Part shown: one piece after another, positions 58,457 through 64,000 of the stretch
Numbering within the stretch: the first letter of the stretch is position 1
How the letters are laid out: every line of letters starts with the position of its first letter
Origin: Bacteroidales bacterium
Lineage (GTDB): Bacteria > Bacteroidota > Bacteroidia > Bacteroidales > Muribaculaceae
Length of the DNA stretch: 64,000 bases
Reading direction: 5' to 3'
NCBI GenBank assembly: GCA_022009815.1
Contig: CP091725.1
Location: 1,426,001 to 1,490,000 of the forward strand
Program-made: the position numbers and the translations under genes
The notes under the pieces: generated by a model
What the model was told of the DNA's origin: nothing
What the model saw: the letters and a program-made list of their open reading frames with translations, nothing else
Database searches by the model: none

Positions 58457-58470
58457 ATGTTATACAACAT
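58457..58470. promoter_or_regulatory. Palindrome ATGTT-N4-AACAT, copy 2
   Basis: ATGTT-ATAC-AACAT, 42 nt before TACTTTTG (58513-58520), the same spacing as copy 1, and followed by ATTTTTTAG. Confidence 0.45.
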
Positions 58471-58523
58471 ATTTTTTAGATGAAAAGCTATTGCAGGGAC
58501 AAAATTTGTCAGTACTTTTGCAT

Positions 58524-58591
58524 CAAGTTTTTCATGGTATTAAATTTTAAGGTGAAAGGATTATTTGTCGGGAGATAAATAATCTTTTTTT
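58524..58591 (+). ncRNA. Candidate small RNA A (paralogue of B)
   Basis: Behind TACTTTTG (58513-58520) stands a ~68-nt unit, CATCAAGTTTTTCATGG..., ending in the stem GATTATTT (58559-58566) / AAATAATC (58577-58584) and seven Ts. No ORF. It is ~90% identical to the unit at 58793. Confidence 0.45.
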
Positions 58592-58758
58592 ATACCCTGT
58601 TTCAAGGCCGCCACTTCGTCGGCACCGCATACCCCGTCTTCGTCGGATTGACACAAGAGAGAGTGAAAAGAAATTGTTAATATCTGTTTAGTATTTAGAC
58701 GTTGAGGATAGCGTGCGTTAAAAGATGTTTCAATATAGACAAATTGTGCCTCAAAAGT

Positions 58759-58772
58759 ATGTTTTACAACAT
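58759..58772. promoter_or_regulatory. Palindrome ATGTT-N4-AACAT, copy 3
   Basis: ATGTT-TTAC-AACAT, only 9 nt before TACATTTG (58782-58789); relative to copy 2 the intervening 33 nt are absent. Confidence 0.4.
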
Positions 58773-58792
58773 ATTTAGCAGTACATTTGCAT

Positions 58793-58858
58793 CAAGTTTT
58801 TCATGGTATTAGATTTTAAGGTAGGAAGGTTATTTGTCGGGAGATAAATAACTTTTTT
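58793..58858 (+). ncRNA. Candidate small RNA B (paralogue of A)
   Basis: Behind TACATTTG the unit repeats the sequence of RNA A, and the terminator stem is GTTATTT (58829-58835) / AAATAAC (58846-58852), so the differing bases are changed on both sides of the helix. A T tail follows. No ORF. Confidence 0.45.
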
Positions 58859-58897
58859 ATTTTGTATGTACTTGAAAATGATGGAGAACGGCAAAAC

Positions 58898-58911
58898 ATG
58901 TTTTTAAACAT
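58898..58911. promoter_or_regulatory. Palindrome ATGTT-N4-AACAT, copy 4
   Basis: ATGTT-TTTA-AACAT, 34 nt before TACATTTG (58946-58953). Confidence 0.4.
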
Positions 58912-58956
58912 ATCATTTTCTTAGTCAACTTGTTGGAATAATCTATACATTTGTAA

Positions 58957-59105
58957 CCGAAAAGAGACCAAAGTAGTGTTACCATTATTGTCGGATTCCT
59001 TAACCGATGATAATGAGAATTTTGGAAAAAAATCTTTAGTTGTTGTTACAAATGTAATAGTTGAATGGATAGAGCAGGAACGCCGACCGGCGTTCCTGCT
59101 TGTTT
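58957..59105 (+). ncRNA. Candidate small RNA C
   Basis: From TACATTTG (58946-58953) a ~150-nt unit carries a perfect 12-bp hairpin (with two G-T pairs) CATTATTGTCGG / CCGATGATAATG (58983-59015) and ends at GCAGGAACGCC / GGCGTTCCTGC with a T-rich tail (59074-59106). Its loop and stem hold the exact complement of the candidate RNA at 14386. No ORF longer than background is seen. Confidence 0.4.
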
Positions 59106-59117
59106 TTAAGAGAGCTG

Positions 59118-59199
59118 AGGGGCAGTAGAAATTTAGGGGCTTTAAGGGCTCTGTAGAAATTTAGGGGCTTTAAGGGCTTTAAGGACTTTAAGGTCTTTA
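59118..59199. repeat. Short direct repeats with a 9-bp period
   Basis: A 26-bp unit (GTAGAAATTTAGGGGCTTTA...) occurs twice and passes into a ladder of CTTTAAGGG / CTTTAAGGA / CTTTAAGGT units of 9 bp. It is non-coding. Confidence 0.6.
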
Positions 59200-59204
59200 G
59201 CGGA

Positions 59205-59258
59205 AGTGCAAAATCAAATAAATTTGTTTTGCTCTTCACTCACCTTGCACTATCTTTG
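59205..59258 (+). repeat. Hairpin-promoter element, copy 5
   Basis: GCAAAATCAAAT-loop-ATTTGTTTTGC hairpin followed by CTCACCTTGCACTATCTTTG; -7 box at 59251-59258. In the stem, CAAAC/GTTTG of copy 1 is replaced by CAAAT/ATTTG. It points to the IS110 region. Confidence 0.65.
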
Positions 59259-59271
59259 CATTACCTTAGAT

Positions 59272-59500
59272 TTGCAGCGGCAAACCGAAACTGAAATAGA
59301 AATGGTAAATTTGCAGTGAAAAAATAAATATTGAAAGAAAGGAAGACAGAGAGTGAACCATTTTGCGCCAGGGGAAATACCCGTGTTCATATTAGGACTC
59401 TCCGCCTTTCCCGTCCGGAGACCTGTATAAAAATATAACACCTGTTGTTAAGGTAGTTAGGTTAGGGACGAGTTCCTTTCTCTCGTTGTTTGTCAACTAC
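59272..59500 (+). ncRNA. Candidate bridge RNA region of the IS110 element
   Basis: A 230-nt non-coding stretch directly upstream of the transposase, the place where IS110-type elements encode the bridge RNA. TCTCCG-CCTTTCCCGTC-CGGAGA (59399-59421) is a perfect stem with an 11-nt internal loop, and AGGGGAAATACCCG and ACGAG...CTCGT form further stems. Exact ends of the RNA and element cannot be set by eye. Confidence 0.5.
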
Positions 59501-59506
59501 AAAGTT

Positions 59507-60508
59507 ATGCAAAATTTTTATTTCATCGGCATAGATGTCTCGAAAAAGAAACTGGACATCTGTGTAATGTCAAATTCAAAGGTCCTCAAAGAGGAACAAG
59601 TAAGTAATCACCCGCAGGCCATCGCCACTGTGATAGCCGGCATAAAAGAAGAACTGAGCATGAGCAACGACTGTTTCATCATCTGCGCGGAGCACACCGG
59701 CCAGTACACATATCCACTGATATGTGCCTGCAAGTCGGTAGGCAGCAAGCTGTGGCTTGAAAACGCCTCGCAGATAAAATACTGTTCCGGCGTAACACGC
59801 GGTAAAAATGACAAAGTGGACGCCCGCCGCATTGCCGAGTATGCCATGCGCTTCTTCGATAAAGCCAAGCCCTACCAGCGTCCTGCAGAGGAACTTATGC
59901 GCCTCAAGCAGCTGGAGGCGGAGCGCTCGCTCTACCTTACGGATATGGCGAAATACAAAGCGCAGCTGTCAGACCAGGAAGGCTTCATGGAGGATAAAAT
60001 CTTCAAGCGCAAGGCAAAGCGTCTGAAGGAGATGATCAAGTCTCTTGAAAAGACGTTGAAAGAGATTGCCCAAGAGATGGCTGATGTCATCGATTCTTCG
60101 GAAGAGCTATCCCGACAGATGAGATTGCTTAAGTCTGTGGAAGGCGTCGGACCGGTTGTCGCTATGAACATGATTATAGCTACTGAAGCCTTTACACGCT
60201 TCGACAATCCCAGACAGTTCAACTGTTACGTCGGAGTCGCTCCATTCGCATACACATCCGGCTCGAGCCAACACTCTCGAAACAGAGTGTCTCAACGGGC
60301 CGTAAAATACATAAAATGCCTCCTTCACATGGCTGCCGTGGCGATTGCCCATAAGAAGACAGGCGATCTGAAAACATATTTTGAAAGAAAAGTCGCCGAA
60401 GGAAAAAACAAAATGACCGTATTAAACGCAGTGCGAGCCAAGCTCGTGGCTAGAATGTTCGCCGTAATCAGAAATAATCGAGTTTATCAACCTATTTTAT
60501 CAGTTTAG
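59507..60508 (+). CDS. IS110-family transposase (DEDD recombinase)
   Basis: The 333-aa protein starts at 59507 (MQNFYFIGIDVSKKKLD). The N-terminal RuvC-like DEDD domain has GIDVSKKKLD, CAEHTGQYT and KNDKVDARRIAEYA, which supply the acidic residues. A coiled coil (~150-200) and the Tnp_IS116/IS110/IS902 domain (SVEGVGPVVAMNMI, then SGSSQHSRNRVSQ with the catalytic Ser) complete it. The frame is intact, so the element may be active. The stop is 21 bp upstream of murI. Confidence 0.9.
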   Translation: MQNFYFIGIDVSKKKLDICVMSNSKVLKEEQVSNHPQAIATVIAGIKEELSMSNDCFIICAEHTGQYTYPLICACKSVGSKLWLENASQIKYCSGVTRGKNDKVDARRIAEYAMRFFDKAKPYQRPAEELMRLKQLEAERSLYLTDMAKYKAQLSDQEGFMEDKIFKRKAKRLKEMIKSLEKTLKEIAQEMADVIDSSEELSRQMRLLKSVEGVGPVVAMNMIIATEAFTRFDNPRQFNCYVGVAPFAYTSGSSQHSRNRVSQRAVKYIKCLLHMAAVAIAHKKTGDLKTYFERKVAEGKNKMTVLNAVRAKLVARMFAVIRNNRVYQPILSV

Positions 60509-60529
60509 GCTTGCACAAATCATAAAAAT

Positions 60530-61366
60530 ATGGAGAAAGAAAAGATGACGGCAGGGCCGATTGGCGTGTTCGACTCCGGCTATGGTGGATTGACCATATT
60601 GTCGGAGATGCGCAGGCTGATGCCGCAATATGACTATATTTATCTTGGCGACAATGCGCGCGCACCTTATGGCAGCCGTTCGTTCGACATTGTTTATCAG
60701 TTCACGCTACAGGCTGTCCGCCATTTGTTCGACAGCGGATGCCGGTTGGTTATCCTGGCGTGCAATACGGCGTCGGCAAAGGCGTTGCGCACCATTCAAC
60801 AGAATGATTTGCCTAAAATCGACCCTACGCGTCGTGTGCTCGGCGTGATACGTCCTACGGTTGAGGTGCTCGGACAGTTGACCCACACCGGCAATATCGG
60901 AGTGCTCGGCACCGCCGGCACAATCCAGAGCGGGAGTTATCCGATGGAGATTGCCAAGATGTATCCCGACTATCACACCTACGGTCAGGCGTGCCCTATG
61001 TGGGTTCCGTTGGTGGAGTATCGTGAGGCTGACGGCGACGGAGCCGATTATTTCGTCAAGAAATATGTCGACATGTTGTTTGCCCAGCAGCCGGCCATAG
61101 ATACGGTTGTGCTTGGATGCACGCATTATCCGTTGCTGTATCAGAAAATCAAGCGTTATATCCCGGAAGGAGTCAGCATCGTGAAGCAGGGAACCATCGT
61201 TGCCGACAGCCTTAAAGACTATCTTTCGCGCCATCCCGAGATGGAGTCGCGCTGCGCGAAAGGCGGCGGATGCGAATATCGCACCACAGAGTCGTCAGAA
61301 AAATTCAGCACGATGGCTTCGGTGTTTCTTTCCGACAATATTGAAGCAAAACATATAACATTTTAA
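60530..61366 (+). CDS. murI: Glutamate racemase
   Basis: It makes D-glutamate for peptidoglycan. The 278-aa protein has FDSGYGGLTILSEM (~residues 14-27), LACNTASAKAL (first catalytic Cys) and GCTHYPLLYQ (second catalytic Cys). The ATG at 60530 lies 21 bp after the IS110 transposase stop, so the original promoter may have been split by the element. DUF4465 follows in the same direction. Confidence 0.93.
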   Translation: MEKEKMTAGPIGVFDSGYGGLTILSEMRRLMPQYDYIYLGDNARAPYGSRSFDIVYQFTLQAVRHLFDSGCRLVILACNTASAKALRTIQQNDLPKIDPTRRVLGVIRPTVEVLGQLTHTGNIGVLGTAGTIQSGSYPMEIAKMYPDYHTYGQACPMWVPLVEYREADGDGADYFVKKYVDMLFAQQPAIDTVVLGCTHYPLLYQKIKRYIPEGVSIVKQGTIVADSLKDYLSRHPEMESRCAKGGGCEYRTTESSEKFSTMASVFLSDNIEAKHITF

Positions 61367-61378
61367 AGAATTAAGAAG

Positions 61379-62173
61379 ATGAAACTTACGGTTAAGAATT
61401 TGATTTTGATGTGTGGACTGTTGGCAGTGTTGCCTATGACTTCGTGCTCCGACAACGAGCCCGACAATACGGTAACTGTCAATCTTGTCAACACAAAATT
61501 GACATATAACGGCGATGGCGAATGGGCCGACGCTCTCAATACAGAGGTACATGGCATCGATTGCCAGGGCGTTACATTCTCCCACACAGCCACAGCGAGC
61601 GAGTGGGGCTCATACTGGTCGGGATTCTGCGCGTCGCGCGTCACAGACGTTGATGACTACACAGCTGAAAACACATGGCTCGACCATCAGTATGCCTCAA
61701 TGTCGGGCGGCGGTGTCACAGGCTTGGGCACACCGTATCTTGTAGGCTATTGGAATTCGGCTGAAGGAGAGAATCCAGCAAGCCCGTCGTTGGGAATTTC
61801 GATGACCGACGGTTCTACATTCACCGTCAAGTCTGTGTATCTGAACAATACGACCTACGCATTCTACACGATGCTCAACGGCTCGTCGTATTCAAAGAAA
61901 TTTGCCGACGGCGACTGGATGAAGGCGTCGTTCTATGGCGTTACAGCCAATGGCACTGTCGTGGGTCCGGTGGATTTCTATCTTGCCGACTACCGCGACG
62001 GAAAGCATACATTGGTAAAGGATTGGACAATGGTCGACCTGTCGCCGCTCAGTGCCGGCAGCGCGTTGAAGAGCATCTACTTGCAGATGGCTTCGAGCGA
62101 TTCCGGACAGTGGGGTATGAACACTCCCGCTTACGTGGCGCTTGACCGCTTGACATTGAACCCCGGCAAATAA
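61379..62173 (+). CDS. DUF4465 lipoprotein
   Basis: The 264-aa protein has a signal peptide and lipobox (LAVLPMTSCSDNEPD, Cys at ~23). The DUF4465 body shows WGSYWSGFCASRVTDV, GYWNSAEGE, DGSTFTVKSVYLNNTTYAFYTM and WTMVDLSPL in order. It is probably an extracytoplasmic glycan- or ligand-binding beta-sandwich. The role is unknown. It follows murI by 12 bp and precedes the aminopeptidase by 21 bp. Confidence 0.82.
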   Translation: MKLTVKNLILMCGLLAVLPMTSCSDNEPDNTVTVNLVNTKLTYNGDGEWADALNTEVHGIDCQGVTFSHTATASEWGSYWSGFCASRVTDVDDYTAENTWLDHQYASMSGGGVTGLGTPYLVGYWNSAEGENPASPSLGISMTDGSTFTVKSVYLNNTTYAFYTMLNGSSYSKKFADGDWMKASFYGVTANGTVVGPVDFYLADYRDGKHTLVKDWTMVDLSPLSAGSALKSIYLQMASSDSGQWGMNTPAYVALDRLTLNPGK

Positions 62174-62194
62174 AACCGGACAAACATACAGACA

Positions 62195-63976
62195 ATGAAA
62201 GATACTGTAAAAAATCTTGAGGCTTTGCGCCAGGCAATGCGCAAGAGCCACGTCGATGCGGTGATTATCCCAGGCACCGACCCTCATCAGAGTGAGTATA
62301 CAAGCGCGCATTGGAAACTGCGCGACTGGGTTACAGGATTTACCGGCTCAAACGGAACGGCGGTGGTTACACTCACCGATGCAGGACTGTGGACTGACTC
62401 TCGCTATTTCCTTCAGGCAGAGCAGGAGCTTGAAGGCACCGGCGTGACAATGTATAAGGAAGACGGCGGCAACGATCCGACAACGACCGAGTGGCTTGCC
62501 GAGAATCTTGAGGAAGGCGGAGTGCTTGCAGTCAACGGACTGCTTTTCTCCGTGGTTCAGGCATCGCGTCTTGAGGCGTTCTGCGGCGAGAACGGATTCC
62601 GTTTCGCCACCGACTTTGATCCATTCCCTGAAATTTATGCCGACCGTCAGGCATTGCCTCTCGATAAGGTGTTTGTGCATGAGGAGCAGTATGCCGGCGA
62701 AAGCACGCAGAGCAAGATAAAGAAAGTGCTTGACAAGGCAGCGGAGCACGGCGCCGACGCTACATTGCTGTCGGCACTCGACGAGATTGCCTGGACGCTC
62801 AATGTGCGCTGCTCAGACGTTGAATTCAATCCGGTGACAATATCTTATGCCTATCTGTCGGACACTGTTAACGTGTTTCGTGGATGAGCGCAAAATCGAT
62901 GCCGATGTGCGTGCGTATCTCAAGGAGTGTGGTGTAGAGGTTGCACCTTACGACAGTGTGGAGAAATTTCTTGAGAAAATCAAGGACGCCACAGTGCTTC
63001 TTGACCCAAACAAAACGAGCGACACGATTGCCCGCAGCCTGCTCAATTGCGGCACGGTCTATGCGCAGTCGCCGGTAGCATTGCTGAAGGCAGTGAAAAA
63101 CGATGTGCAGATCGAGGGCACGCGTAAGGCTATGGAGCGCGATGGCGTGGCTCTCGTGAAACTGTTTATGTGGATTGAGCAGAACGTGGCTTCTGGCAGC
63201 ATCACGGAATATGACGTGGTGCAGAAGGTTCAGGAGTTCCGTGCAGCCAGCCCGCTTTACCGTGGCGAAAGCTTCGGTCTTATAGCCGGCTACAACGAGC
63301 ATGGCGCCATCGTGCATTATGAGCCAGAGAAGGAAACGTCGTCGACTCTTCACCCCGAGGGAATGTTGCTTGTAGACACTGGCGGCCAGTATCTCGACGG
63401 AACAACCGACATCACGCGCACCGTTGCTCTCGGCACACCAACCGAAGCACAACGCCACGACTATACTCTCGTGCTGAAGGGACATATCGCCCTTGGCTCG
63501 ATGATTTATCCAACAGGCACCCGCGGCAGCCAGCTTGATGTGCTTGCGCGTCAGTTCCTGTGGAAGGAATGTATGACATACTGGCACGGAACAGGCCATG
63601 GCGTCGGACATTTCCTGAACGTGCATGAGGGACCGCAGAATTTCCGTTTGAACGAGAATCCTACGGTGCTTGTGCCGGGAATGATTACCAGCGACGAGCC
63701 GGGACTTTACAAAACCGGAGAGTATGGCATCCGCATCGAAAACCTTGTGCTTTCGCGCAACTATCGTCATACGGATGATTTCGGAGACTTTATGAACTTT
63801 GAGGTGCTGACCCTGTTCCCTTACGACAGCCGTTTGATAGACTTGTCGATGCTTTCAGCCGATGAGCTGGCGTGGGTCAACAACTATCACGCCACAGTGC
63901 GCGAGCGACTCATGCCGCATCTTGATGCAGAGCAGAAGGCTTGGCTTGAAGAGAAACTAAAGAACTTAAAAAATAA
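62195..63976 (+). CDS. pepP: Xaa-Pro aminopeptidase P (frameshifted)
   Basis: The ~594-aa metallopeptidase removes N-terminal residues before proline. The first part (MKDTVKNLEALRQAM..., ending at the break) is the double creatinase N-terminal domain. The catalytic part after 62878 has VDTGGQYLDGTTDITRTV (metal Asp residues), HGTGHGVGHFLNVHEGP (His) and MITSDEPGLYK (Glu). Breaks lie at 62876-62878 (two Ts restore NVFFVDERK) and at 63968-63973, where one missing A hides the TAA at 63974-63976. The raw ORF covers only the first 230 aa. Confidence 0.87.
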
Positions 63977-63981
63977 TTCTA

Positions 63982-64000
63982 ATGGCACTTATAAAATCAG
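63982..64000 (+). CDS. glmM: Phosphoglucosamine mutase, first codons only (3' cut by window)
   Basis: The six visible codons ATG-GCA-CTT-ATA-AAA-TCA (MALIKS) match the N-terminus of Bacteroidota GlmM, which begins M-x-LIKSISGIRGTIGG. They start 5 bp after the repaired pepP stop. Only a few residues are visible, so this rests on the N-terminus alone. Confidence 0.4.

Noticed and set aside
62868..63770. 300-aa ORF opposite the aminopeptidase P catalytic domain
   Set aside because: The plus strand carries all metal-ligand motifs in frame after one repair, so the minus ORF is a shadow.

Overview
The window is chromosomal DNA of a Bacteroidales bacterium, most likely a Muribaculaceae-type gut commensal. 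The supporting signs are the Bacteroidota promoter signature TAnnTTTG, with an upstream TTTG about 19-20 nt away, in front of many genes; secreted proteins with type IX secretion (por) C-terminal sorting domains; a NagB/PIG-L fusion of the BT_0258 type; a DUF3791/DUF3990 cluster; DUF4465 and WG-repeat lipoproteins; and the order sigma-54 activator - lptE - TPR protein - secG. There is no rRNA and no CRISPR array; one tRNA (Lys-UUU) is present.

Layout. 1-9.5 kb: the end of a secreted protein, an envelope operon (mtaB, LpxL-type acyltransferase, GT2), a DUF3791/DUF3990 cluster with a truncated middle gene, a broken membrane protein, a dicarboxylate symporter and an HD protein. 9.6-18 kb: SPFH/NfeD pair, divergent nagB and NagB/PIG-L fusion, an AspT-type transporter, a WG-repeat lipoprotein. 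18-23 kb: parA-parB-DUF5683-mltD. 23-34.6 kb: a C10 cysteine peptidase, an AlbA_2 protein in A+T-rich DNA, cysK, an outer-membrane barrel, a thioredoxin-like protein, gltX, waaA and a PfkB kinase. 34.7-40.5 kb: tRNA-Lys followed by an A+T-rich accessory island with a single-chain restriction-modification-specificity protein, a 63-aa protein and a Clp-fold (SDH) protease. 40.5-42.8 kb: a secreted protein and a damaged IS1380-type element. 43-50 kb (minus strand): surE, CBS-nucleotidyltransferase, adk, hpt, NeuA-type cytidylyltransferase, secG, TPR protein, lptE, sigma-54 activator. 50-58.4 kb: nitrilase, AraC regulator, RluA, dinB, small genes, a MINPP-type phosphatase. 58.4-59.3 kb: a gene-free stretch with candidate small RNAs. 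59.3-64 kb: an IS110 element with a candidate bridge RNA, murI, a DUF4465 lipoprotein, aminopeptidase P and the first codons of glmM.

Two global points matter to any user. (i) About twenty otherwise intact genes are broken by frameshifts that nearly all fall in short homopolymers and are mostly repaired by restoring one or two bases. This looks like uncorrected sequencing error rather than decay, so such genes are given here with full repaired extents. (ii) A family of 70-77 bp hairpin elements that end in a TAnnTTTG promoter recurs at five intergenic places. Their stems differ in sequence but keep complementarity. They appear to supply promoters to mtaB, a DUF3791 gene, the symporter, a TPR gene and the phosphatase.

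The best candidates for undescribed biology are this hairpin-promoter family, the cluster of palindrome-preceded small-RNA-like units at 53.7 and 58.4-59.1 kb (one of which is complementary to a second candidate transcript at 14.4 kb), and the RM-S / small protein / Clp-fold protease cassette.
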